A DNA stretch of 5,311 nt, taken from positions 2,337-7,647 of the forward strand of contig NZ_DXLG01000076.1 in the NCBI RefSeq assembly GCF_019414865.1, read 5' to 3'. Under the pieces are notes generated by a model that was given only the letters and a program-made list of their open reading frames with translations, was not told the DNA's origin and did not search any database. This document shows, one piece after another, positions 1-5,300 of this stretch; the first letter of the stretch is position 1; every line of letters starts with the position of its first letter. The stretch comes from Veillonella sp. GTDB taxonomy: Bacteria; Bacillota; Negativicutes; Veillonellales; Veillonellaceae. The position numbers and the translations under genes are program-made.

Positions 1-80
1 TCATGATGATGTTCATGATCATGATGATGTTCGCCATGGCTATGGTCATTGGTGTTTTTGTTTTCCACATCTTTATTCAT
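1..80 (-). CDS. Histidine-rich protein, N-terminal fragment (runs off left edge)
   Basis: Only the first 26 codons are inside the window. The start is ATG at 80-78, preceded by a perfect AGGAGG Shine-Dalgarno (92-87) at 6-nt spacing, so the start is well supported. The peptide begins MNKDVENKNTND and then becomes a run of His with Asp, Glu, Gly and Ser: 9 of residues 13-26 are His. There is no signal peptide or membrane segment in the visible part. Such His-rich cytoplasmic tails bind Zn, Ni, Co or Cu in several unrelated families: cation diffusion facilitators, metallochaperones such as HypB, cobalt chelatase-like proteins, and small DUF1292-type proteins that start with a His-rich stretch. 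The visible part cannot separate these. It has its own strong promoter and an unusual leader, and is separated from the LysR gene by a terminator. Metal binding is inferred from composition only. Confidence 0.8.
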   Translation of the reverse strand, partial: MNKDVENKNTNDHSHGEHHHDHEHHH

Positions 81-86
81 AATAAA

Positions 87-92
87 CCTCCT
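87..92 (-). promoter_or_regulatory. Shine-Dalgarno of the histidine-rich gene
   Basis: Read on the minus strand this is AGGAGG, six bases before the ATG at 80. It is the strongest ribosome binding site in the window and sits three bases downstream of a 14-bp palindrome, so folding of that palindrome could affect access to it. Confidence 0.85.
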
Positions 93-95
93 AGG

Positions 96-109
96 GGCCT
101 ACGTAGGCC
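96..109. repeat. 14-bp perfect palindrome next to the ribosome binding site
   Basis: GGCCTACGTAGGCC reads the same on both strands. In RNA it would form a 5-bp GC-rich stem with an ACGU loop, ending three bases before the AGGAGG of the histidine-rich gene. It is strikingly GC-rich for this AT-rich spacer. It could be a DNA operator or a translational control hairpin; the sequence alone does not decide. Confidence 0.7.
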
Positions 110-125
110 AACTAACAATAATAAG

Positions 126-199
126 AAAACATATTCTACTTTTATTTTTTAAATCCACCACACTTGTGGGTTTTAAATCCTATCTCCTAAATATGTTTT
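126..199 (-). promoter_or_regulatory. Structured 5' leader of the histidine-rich gene (possible RNA element)
   Basis: In the predicted transcript, AAAACAUAUU (199-190) is exactly complementary to AAUAUGUUUU (135-126), giving a 10-bp outer helix that closes 54 nt. Inside it lies an inverted repeat (173-151). This can fold as CCAC-AAGU-GUGG (169-158), or as a longer hairpin with AAACCCAC pairing to GTGGATTT with one mismatch and a 7-nt loop. The nested arrangement, placed between promoter and ribosome binding site, is what a cis-regulatory RNA would look like. I do not recognise the conserved core of any known metal, fluoride or cofactor riboswitch in it. The outer helix is all A/U except one pair, so its stability is modest and chance complementarity in AT-rich DNA is possible. 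Confidence 0.4.
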
Positions 200-210
200 A
201 ACCTAATTTA

Positions 211-239
211 AGTATATTTTTTGACAGGGCATTTGTCAA
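211..239 (-). promoter_or_regulatory. Near-consensus sigma-70 promoter for the histidine-rich gene
   Basis: On the minus strand there is a perfect -35 TTGACA (239-234), a 17-bp spacer and a -10 TATACT (216-211, one mismatch to TATAAT). The start of transcription would fall near 204, giving a leader of roughly 125 nt. The -35 hexamer is one arm of an inverted repeat, TTGACA-N7-TGTCAA (221-239). The second arm lies in the spacer, where a bound repressor would block RNA polymerase. This is the best promoter match in the window. Confidence 0.75.
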
Positions 240-337
240 TTAAATTTTGAGAAATTTTTGACTCATTTATGCCTACAAACTATTGTATTAACTATATTCA
301 TCAAATTCGATAACTTCAGATTCCTTTCATAAAACCA

Positions 338-378
338 AAAGAGGTTAATTCCTTTTATTTCAAGGAATTAACCTCTTT
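338..378 (-). terminator. Rho-independent terminator after the LysR gene
   Basis: A perfect 17-bp stem (338-354 paired with 362-378) has a 7-nt loop. On the minus strand it is followed by TGGTTTTAT, so the U-tract (partly within the stem's own closing Ts) is present but interrupted. It lies about 110 bp downstream of the LysR stop and separates that gene from the histidine-rich gene. The plus-strand side has a poor U-tract, so it most likely acts on minus-strand transcription. Confidence 0.8.
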
Positions 379-390
379 AATCTATACATA

Positions 391-434
391 TGTATTTGTA
401 TATCTATATATGTGTATTTGTATATCAATATATA
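391..434. repeat. Two-copy 22-bp AT-rich tandem repeat
   Basis: The units are 391-412 and 413-434. The first 14 bases, TGTATTTGTATATC, are identical in both and the rest is nearly so. It lies between the LysR stop codon and its terminator, so it would be in the 3' untranslated part of that message. No function is apparent; it may simply be replication slippage. Confidence 0.6.
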
Positions 435-486
435 TGTTTATAAGTAACTATAGCTTATAGTATCGTAATAGCTCCATATGTATAAT

Positions 487-1392
487 TTATAAAAATTGTT
501 GCATAATCTGTGCTACTTCAGCTAGATGGAATCGCTTAGCTCTATCCGATCTGGCAACTAATACCAACTGACGGAAGCAAAGTTTTGATGCAAGAGGATA
601 AAATTTAACCTTATCATCATCGCCCTTACTATTTAATGTGCTTGGCAAGAATGTAATACCATAGTCATCCTCTACCAAGGATCTACAAGTATCCAGATTT
701 TCTGACCCAATAACCGCTTTAGGTACAAAGGACTCAGCCTGACACAAACGATTTACCAAGGTACGTAACTTAAGACCTTCCCGTAGCAAAATAAACGGAA
801 AGGCTCCAAATGGTGCTATGTCATGTATACCATCTGGTGTCATAAGCGAATCAGCAATAGCTATAGCTTTTGTATTTTCTACACTAATGGCCAATAAAAT
901 TTGCTCATCTAATACGGGATAACTTTCAAGAGCTTGAGAATAAATAGGCGTTGGAAATAGCCCTACATCAACTAAACCATCGCAAATTTGTTGTTCCAAA
1001 AAATGGGACTCTCCTTCTACTACGTGGAATTCCCAAGAAGGTTCAATTTGTTGAAAGCTCTTCAATGTTTTTCCCAACATATGGTGGCCATAGAATTGAG
1101 ACAACCCAATACGAACATGGTAAGCCGCATCAGACCCTTGATTAATGATAGACTGCGTTAAAGCCTCTACCTTTCCTACTAAGGGCATCCCCTCTTTAGC
1201 AATCTGTAAGGCTGCAGCCGTTGGTACAACCTTTGTCCGATCTCGAGCAAATAAAGGCACTCCTAACTCAGCCTCAATGCGACGAATACTTTGACTCAAC
1301 GCTGGTTGAGAAATATATAGTTTTTTAGATGCCTTTGAAAATGATGCCATCTCGACGATGGTACTTATATATTTAATATCCTTTATATCCAT
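487..1392 (-). CDS. LysR-family transcriptional regulator
   Basis: This is a 301-aa protein of normal LysR-type length. Residues 1-60 form the winged helix-turn-helix: SFSKASKKLYISQPALSQSI at 17-36 is the classic LysR motif, followed by IRRIEAELGVPLFARD. A linker helix spans about 61-85. Residues from about 91 to 295 are the periplasmic-binding-protein-like effector domain, starting at YHVRIGLSQF and containing the usual DVGLF segment near 142-146. These proteins bind DNA as tetramers and respond to a small metabolite; the ligand here cannot be told from sequence. The ATG at 1392 has an AAGGTG ribosome binding site (1403-1398) at 5-nt spacing. There is no divergently transcribed partner, which is unusual for the family: pckA lies upstream on the same strand behind a terminator. 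Possible targets are itself, pckA, the histidine-rich gene, or something distant. Confidence 0.92.
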   Translation of the reverse strand: MDIKDIKYISTIVEMASFSKASKKLYISQPALSQSIRRIEAELGVPLFARDRTKVVPTAAALQIAKEGMPLVGKVEALTQSIINQGSDAAYHVRIGLSQFYGHHMLGKTLKSFQQIEPSWEFHVVEGESHFLEQQICDGLVDVGLFPTPIYSQALESYPVLDEQILLAISVENTKAIAIADSLMTPDGIHDIAPFGAFPFILLREGLKLRTLVNRLCQAESFVPKAVIGSENLDTCRSLVEDDYGITFLPSTLNSKGDDDKVKFYPLASKLCFRQLVLVARSDRAKRFHLAEVAQIMQQFL

Positions 1393-1422
1393 AGAAACAC
1401 CTTATAACAAAACATTATTGAT

Positions 1423-1431
1423 TTATCATAA
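1423..1431. promoter_or_regulatory. Possible operator/-10 region of the LysR gene
   Basis: TTATCATAA is a 9-bp odd-centred dyad about 30 bp upstream of the LysR start. On the minus strand it contains TATGAT, a plausible -10, with a weak -35 (TTTCTT, 1453-1448) at 17-bp spacing that would overlap the pckA terminator. LysR proteins often autoregulate through such dyads, but in DNA this AT-rich the match is weak. Confidence 0.3.
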
Positions 1432-1446
1432 GTATATATTACCACA

Positions 1447-1482
1447 AAAGAAAGAGCCCTCCATAAGGAGGGCTCTTTCTTT
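1447..1482 (-). terminator. Rho-independent terminator after pckA
   Basis: A perfect 16-bp stem (1447-1462 with 1467-1482) has a GC-rich core, GAGCCCTCC/GGAGGGCTC, and a 4-nt loop. On the minus strand the right arm ends in TCTTTCTTTTG, a T-rich tract. It lies about 47 bp beyond the pckA stop. The plus-strand reading also ends T-rich, but there is no plus-strand gene to terminate. Confidence 0.88.
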
Positions 1483-1528
1483 AAAGTTTTAAATAATCTC
1501 AAGACAGAAATTCAACTGACTCAATATA

Positions 1529-3157
1529 TTACATTAGAGTTTTTAATACATCCAATACTTCTCGGGGCAATTCGTTTTTATGACCAATAAGTTTTTCTAC
1601 ATAGTCATAGCGGAACTCAAACGCTTTGTGTAATTGGTGATGGTATTCACGCACTTGGAATGGTGGTTCAAATCCAGGAACCTCAACATAAGAGAGGTTT
1701 TCATATTTATAGAATGGTTTGAAGTCCAATGTACCTTCTACCAAACGTTCCAATAAATCAAGAGTTACCTCTTTAGGAATTTTGTCTTCCAAGAAGAAGC
1801 CTGTATTCATAATGTAGCATTGTACGCCACATTCAGAGAATAGTTTTTTGTAGCTTTCATAGTCACGAACCAATGGATATGTACGGAATGGATTTGCATA
1901 TGGTTCGATAACAAGTGCATTTGGATCAACGTGAGCATCCAGCTTTTCAGCAGTAGAACGACGTGTCGCCAGTGTTGCGCCCATTGTAGATGCCAAAACA
2001 GGGTCATTAATTTTAAGGATTGGTGGCAACGTTTTATCCTTCATAAGCCATACAATGGCATTAACTGGTTGATCTACGTAGTTTACACGATTATCTGTCC
2101 AGAATTGAGATTTAATAGCGCGACCATTATTATTACGCACATCTTCTGCCAACACAACCTTATGGCCATCCTCATCCATAGTTACGCCAACATTTTGTAG
2201 TGTTAACAAGAATTCATTAGCAGGATGTTCCACAGGATAGTCTTGCATTTTGTCAAAATATGTAGGTTCAAGAGCAATAGAACTCAAGTCATTAGTATTG
2301 ATGATATACGCATCGTCATGCAAGATAGAAATATCATAACGACCATCATGCTTTTCATGAGTTAATGTGGATTTACCAGAACCGGACAAGCCAAATACAC
2401 CGATTGTATAGCTTTTACCATTGTCAAGATTGTAACGTTTCATACCGCCGTGGCATGCTACATAGTCGAAACGGTTCGCCAAGGACCACGCCAATGTAAG
2501 GGTACCTTTTTTATGTTCACCGAAGTAGCGCATACCAAGAATCATAGCGCAGTTATGAGCTGGGTCAAAAATAGCAAGCCCACCTGGATGACCTGGTACC
2601 ACATAGTCAGGATCAGAATAGATATAAATGTCGCCTTCTGGAATTTCTACGCTATCATTGTAGAATTCTTTTACAGCTGCATCAAAGAACTTAAAGTTCA
2701 TGATCCAAGAATACAAAATAGATGCGTGATCTTTTGGAATCATCAAATGAGCACGAGCAGTAAATTTTTTATCAAGACCTACGATAGTATCAGCAGAAAT
2801 CCATTCTTTACCGCGGCTATCATAGACTGCATCACGTGCAATATTAGCGAGTTCCACTTCGTCAATGCCTTCATCGCCAATAATGCGACGAGCTTTTGCA
2901 TAGCGACCTGTAGTTTTACCATCGTTTGTAACTAGTACCTTTGCATCAGCTGGCAAACCTTGCTCGCATGGTTTATATACAGGCATATCGAGGACGATAA
3001 CACCTGGCTCTTCAGTGGCAAATTGGTACGCTTGTGCCACAGATGTAATAGGCGTTACATTGTTTCCATAAAATGCAGTTTCAATAGTACTGCGCATCTT
3101 AGAAAATAATGGGTTTGTTTTAATTTCACTTTGCTTCCAAACGCGTCTTGTCGACAT
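1529..3157 (-). CDS. pckA: Phosphoenolpyruvate carboxykinase (ATP-type family, divergent)
   Basis: This is a cytoplasmic 542-aa enzyme that interconverts oxaloacetate plus nucleotide triphosphate with PEP plus CO2, the entry to gluconeogenesis. Visible motifs run in the order of the ATP-type family. TGRYAKARR (83-91) stands in for the substrate loop GRSPKDK. ILGMRYFGEHKKG (206-218) carries the metal-binding Lys. CHGG (235-238) gives the metal-binding His. The P-loop GLSGSGKST is at 256-264, HDD (280-282) is the second kinase motif, TDNRVNY is at 354-360, NPFRTYP at 422-428 and YIMNTGFF at 448-455. Length is close to the usual 530-540 aa. It departs from the well-studied enzymes in the substrate loop and after HDD, where the expected FxxEGGCY block is not obvious. 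ATP as the nucleotide is inferred from the family. I chose the ATG at 3157 because it follows AAGGTGAGG. An in-frame TTG at 3238 would add a 27-residue Tyr/Asn-rich extension with no family likeness. It has its own promoter and terminator. Confidence 0.88.
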   Translation of the reverse strand: MSTRRVWKQSEIKTNPLFSKMRSTIETAFYGNNVTPITSVAQAYQFATEEPGVIVLDMPVYKPCEQGLPADAKVLVTNDGKTTGRYAKARRIIGDEGIDEVELANIARDAVYDSRGKEWISADTIVGLDKKFTARAHLMIPKDHASILYSWIMNFKFFDAAVKEFYNDSVEIPEGDIYIYSDPDYVVPGHPGGLAIFDPAHNCAMILGMRYFGEHKKGTLTLAWSLANRFDYVACHGGMKRYNLDNGKSYTIGVFGLSGSGKSTLTHEKHDGRYDISILHDDAYIINTNDLSSIALEPTYFDKMQDYPVEHPANEFLLTLQNVGVTMDEDGHKVVLAEDVRNNNGRAIKSQFWTDNRVNYVDQPVNAIVWLMKDKTLPPILKINDPVLASTMGATLATRRSTAEKLDAHVDPNALVIEPYANPFRTYPLVRDYESYKKLFSECGVQCYIMNTGFFLEDKIPKEVTLDLLERLVEGTLDFKPFYKYENLSYVEVPGFEPPFQVREYHHQLHKAFEFRYDYVEKLIGHKNELPREVLDVLKTLM

Positions 3158-3256
3158 AGTATCCAGATCCTCACCTTTAATATATACGTAATTTCTCTTG
3201 TAAAAGTAGTTTAAGATAAGAAAATACTGCATCCGCAAATACTTTCATTATGTTTT

Positions 3257-3285
3257 ATTGTACCCTTTTCAGACAAATTTGTATA
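3257..3285 (-). promoter_or_regulatory. Predicted pckA promoter with overlapping palindrome
   Basis: On the minus strand, TATACA (3285-3280, 4 of 6 to consensus) is separated by 17 bp from TACAAT (3262-3257, 5 of 6). Transcription would start near 3250, leaving a leader of about 93 nt before the ATG at 3157. A perfect 10-bp palindrome, ACAAATTTGT (3273-3282), covers the end of the -35 and the start of the spacer. It is a possible repressor site, but I do not recognise it as a catabolite-control (CRE) box. Confidence 0.5.
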
Positions 3286-3454
3286 CACAAAACAGATGAA
3301 TTATAAGAAATTAATGCATGCTTATTTTAAATTAGTGCAACACATTTTATATAAAATATTTTAATAACTCTATCTGTTTTATTGAATTCATCCTAATAAT
3401 GATTAATATAAAAGAGCTAACTGAATATACATCAACTAATAAAAAAATAAAATG

Positions 3455-3478
3455 AGGCTAGGTCATATGACCTAGCCT
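3455..3478 (-). terminator. Rho-independent terminator after the DUF438/PAS gene
   Basis: This is a perfect 24-bp palindrome (arms AGGCTAGGTC and GACCTAGCCT around ATAT). As RNA it gives a 10-bp stem with a 4-nt loop, followed on the minus strand by CATTTTATTTTTTT, a strong U-tract. It lies about 73 bp downstream of the stop at 3552. On the plus strand the tail is only CTTTTATTCT, so minus-strand action is favoured. Confidence 0.88.
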
Positions 3479-3551
3479 TTTATTCTAGAAAAACAAATAT
3501 TTATCTTCTAAAATCAAGTTCCAAATATATCCTCTATATCTATTTTCTAGT

Positions 3552-5180
3552 TTACTTTTTATTTCTATTAATAAAAGATTCGATTTTACCGACCAAATCA
3601 TCTACATTAAAATCACCACGCTCTGCGATCATCTTAATAGTAGCTACCTTAGCCATAACCTTTACCATCGGTGTTTTCAATTTCTCAAATTTAGGATTCA
3701 AAGAAATCAAATAATCTACCACTTCAGGGCTTTGCTTAATCAAGTTAGATAGAGTTGTCTTTGCATCGATATGGAAACGACCGTCAGCATCGGTAGTGAG
3801 AGGTTCTTCATCTACCTCTTCTGCAGCCTCTTGAGCTAGGGATTTATCATTACCATTACTATTGTCTGTATTTCCTACAAAATCAGTCTTATCCCACGTC
3901 AATAATGTACGAGAGCCTTCAAGTTCACGTATATGAGTGCAATCTTGCATCATTTCTAAGACACCGCGGAATTTACCATGTTCATCACGTACTGCTGTAT
4001 AGATAACATAGATAAATAATCCCGGTTTATTGATCCAGAATTCAGCTTGGCTTTGCTCACCAGAACGGAATTTCTCTACGATTTCTTCTACAACGTGAAC
4101 GGACTTCGCAGGGTGACAATTCTTTACCTCACGGCCAATAACATTGGCACTGCGAGGGAATATGCGATGTGGCGTATCGCTGTAGAATTTAACGAGTTCG
4201 TTTTCATCTACATAGGACAAATCTACAGGAAGATGACGGAACAATAGATTAATTTGCTCTAAAGTCAATTTGCCTGTGGCTACGTCGAGGACTGTATCCT
4301 TGCCAACTTGCGCCCCACCTACAGGACCTACATATTTAGACAATAATCCAGCTAAATCATTTAGGAACTCATTAGATACTGCACCGTTTTGACTAGCAGT
4401 ATTTCCATTTAATTGAGCTGCAGAATCGTTGATGCCTGCCACTACATACAAACCAGGAGGATTAATGATAGCATAACCAATTTCATGATCGTTTTTGCTC
4501 ATGCGCACAAACTCTTCATCGCTTAATAATTTAAAGGATGTTGGTAATAAAACCTCTAACTCTTTAGAGTTTAAATCGCGCAATTTCGCCAACGTTTCAG
4601 GAACGGATGCTAAAAATTCTTCGTATTTATCTTCTCGAAGCAATGCATAGGACGCAGAGATGGCATCGCGCACGCCATCGTCAAAGGTCCACATAATACG
4701 CGTAGGACGATCAAAGCCATGTTCTTCAAGCATTGGATATAATTGATTTTGTTTACGAGATAGATGTATACGCCATTGTGCTAGGGAATCAAATACACCA
4801 AGCCAAGGATTTTTAATAAACTTATCTTGTTTCAACAATTCATCCGCTTCAAGAGCTACCTTTTCAACGGCATTAATCTCTTCCAAATATGCCCATAATG
4901 GATGATTTTCAGGGTATTCATTTTCAGCGCGCACTAATACGCCATCAAATAAGTTCAATAGATTATCCATCTTATCTAGGATTTCTTCATCCTTATATAC
5001 ACCTTTCAAACTTTGCTCTGCATAGGCAAACTCATCAGGCGTACAAGTACCTAGTTTTTCTTTCAAAATACGATTGCCCTCTTCCAAGGACAATTTACCA
5101 TCTAAATAATCTTCTTTTACAGACACAATGATTCTGTAACGATCACTATTAATATCTAGCTTTTGCTGTAATGGATTCAT
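3552..5180 (-). CDS. DUF438–hemerythrin-like–PAS–DUF1858 putative sensor protein
   Basis: This is a 542-aa soluble protein with no membrane segment or signal peptide. The DUF438 domain spans about 11-85. A hemerythrin-like HHE region (about 92-215) includes NHPLWAYLEE (92-101), HLSRKQNQLYP (139-149) and RPTRIMWTFDDGVRD (158-172). HEIGYAIINPP (232-242) follows, then a Gly/Asn/Ala-rich linker (about 246-290). A PAS_10-type PAS domain covers about 300-420 (LPVDLSYVDENELVKFYSDT, 317-336; NCHPAKSVHVVEE, 354-366; VRDEHGKFRGVLEMMQD, 397-413). An acidic linker (about 431-465) leads to a DUF1858 domain (about 468-530). Homologues occur in anaerobes; HHE domains bind di-iron or oxygen and PAS domains bind cofactors or ligands, but the family's role is unproven. 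No kinase, cyclase or DNA-binding output domain is visible. The start at 5180 is chosen because GGAGG (5194-5190) precedes it by 9 nt; an in-frame ATG at 5222 lies within a tandem repeat and lacks such a site. Confidence 0.87.
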   Translation of the reverse strand: MNPLQQKLDINSDRYRIIVSVKEDYLDGKLSLEEGNRILKEKLGTCTPDEFAYAEQSLKGVYKDEEILDKMDNLLNLFDGVLVRAENEYPENHPLWAYLEEINAVEKVALEADELLKQDKFIKNPWLGVFDSLAQWRIHLSRKQNQLYPMLEEHGFDRPTRIMWTFDDGVRDAISASYALLREDKYEEFLASVPETLAKLRDLNSKELEVLLPTSFKLLSDEEFVRMSKNDHEIGYAIINPPGLYVVAGINDSAAQLNGNTASQNGAVSNEFLNDLAGLLSKYVGPVGGAQVGKDTVLDVATGKLTLEQINLLFRHLPVDLSYVDENELVKFYSDTPHRIFPRSANVIGREVKNCHPAKSVHVVEEIVEKFRSGEQSQAEFWINKPGLFIYVIYTAVRDEHGKFRGVLEMMQDCTHIRELEGSRTLLTWDKTDFVGNTDNSNGNDKSLAQEAAEEVDEEPLTTDADGRFHIDAKTTLSNLIKQSPEVVDYLISLNPKFEKLKTPMVKVMAKVATIKMIAERGDFNVDDLVGKIESFINRNKK

Positions 5181-5189
5181 ATGCTTATA

Positions 5190-5194
5190 CCTCC
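5190..5194 (-). promoter_or_regulatory. Shine-Dalgarno fixing the start of the DUF438/PAS gene
   Basis: GGAGG on the minus strand lies nine bases before ATG 5180. It decides the start against the in-frame ATG at 5222, 42 bases further upstream. The protein then begins MNPLQQKLDINSDRYR, directly before the DUF438 domain. Confidence 0.75.
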
Positions 5195-5207
5195 ATGGGT
5201 CAAAGAC

Positions 5208-5270
5208 TATTAGTATATACAATATATTATTAGTATATACAATATATTATTACTATATTAAATATACTTT
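5208..5270. repeat. Exact 20-bp tandem duplication plus a degenerate third copy
   Basis: TATTAGTATATACAATATAT occurs at 5208-5227 and, without a gap, exactly again at 5228-5247. A third unit follows to about 5270 with roughly 15 of 20 bases matching. On the minus strand each exact unit contains TATACT, a -10-like hexamer, and TTGTAT. The array lies between the predicted upstream promoter and the ribosome binding site of the DUF438/PAS gene. Confidence 0.85.
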
Positions 5271-5271
5271 T

Positions 5272-5300
5272 ATTATATCCATTTTGAAAGTAATTTTCAG
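5272..5300 (-). promoter_or_regulatory. Predicted promoter of the DUF438/PAS gene
   Basis: On the minus strand, CTGAAA (5300-5295, 4 of 6 to consensus) is 17 bp from a perfect TATAAT (5277-5272). Transcription would start near 5265, at the edge of the 20-bp repeats, giving a leader of about 85 nt. An inverted repeat, TGAAA-N5-TTTCA (5285-5299), overlaps the -35 and could be an operator. The TATACT hexamers in the repeats are rival -10 candidates, with weaker -35 partners. Confidence 0.45.

Larger units (their letters stand above)
81..486. other. 406-bp intergenic region between the LysR gene and the histidine-rich gene
   Basis: Going leftwards from the LysR stop, this spacer holds a short AT-rich tandem repeat (391-434), the LysR terminator (338-378), an AT-rich stretch with nothing recognisable (about 240-337), then the promoter, structured leader and ribosome binding site of the histidine-rich gene. 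No convincing small gene is visible on either strand. Confidence 0.7.
3158..3551. other. 394-bp intergenic region between the sensor gene and pckA
   Basis: It contains the sensor-gene terminator (3455-3478), a very AT-rich middle with no supported gene (about 3290-3440, including a trivial 12-bp AT palindrome at 3352-3363), the predicted pckA promoter (3257-3285) and the pckA leader. The leader's last 80 bases are in frame with pckA but are best read as untranslated. Confidence 0.7.

Noticed and set aside
102..161. A possible GTG-started leader peptide in the 5' leader of the histidine-rich gene
   Set aside because: The nearest AGGAGA-like site is too far upstream (about 20 nt), and the encoded peptide shows no run of regulatory codons as in attenuators.
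951..1145. Short plus-strand open frames opposite the LysR, pckA and sensor genes (also 1931-2200, 4047-4247, 4889-5131)
   Set aside because: All are antisense to well-supported coding sequence, short, and without family resemblance.
2450..2935. A 161-codon open frame on the plus strand opposite pckA
   Set aside because: It lies wholly antisense to a clearly conserved enzyme, shows no recognisable domain and has no convincing ribosome binding site. It is a shadow of the real gene.
3158..3238. N-terminal extension of pckA from an in-frame TTG at 3238
   Set aside because: The extension is Tyr/Asn/Phe-rich with no family likeness and would begin only about 12 nt after the predicted transcription start. 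The ATG at 3157 follows a good AAGGTGAGG site and gives the normal protein length.
3352..3363. 12-bp palindrome TAAAATATTTTA as an operator
   Set aside because: It consists only of A and T in an extremely AT-rich spacer, so it is expected by chance, and it is not positioned at a predicted promoter.
5181..5222. Upstream ATG at 5222 for the DUF438/PAS gene
   Set aside because: It lies in the AT-rich tandem repeat with no Shine-Dalgarno, whereas ATG 5180 has GGAGG at 9 nt and starts just before the conserved domain.
5208..5270. CRISPR-like repeat array
   Set aside because: The repeats are directly adjacent with no spacers, are AT-only low-complexity units and have no cas gene nearby. It is a simple tandem duplication.
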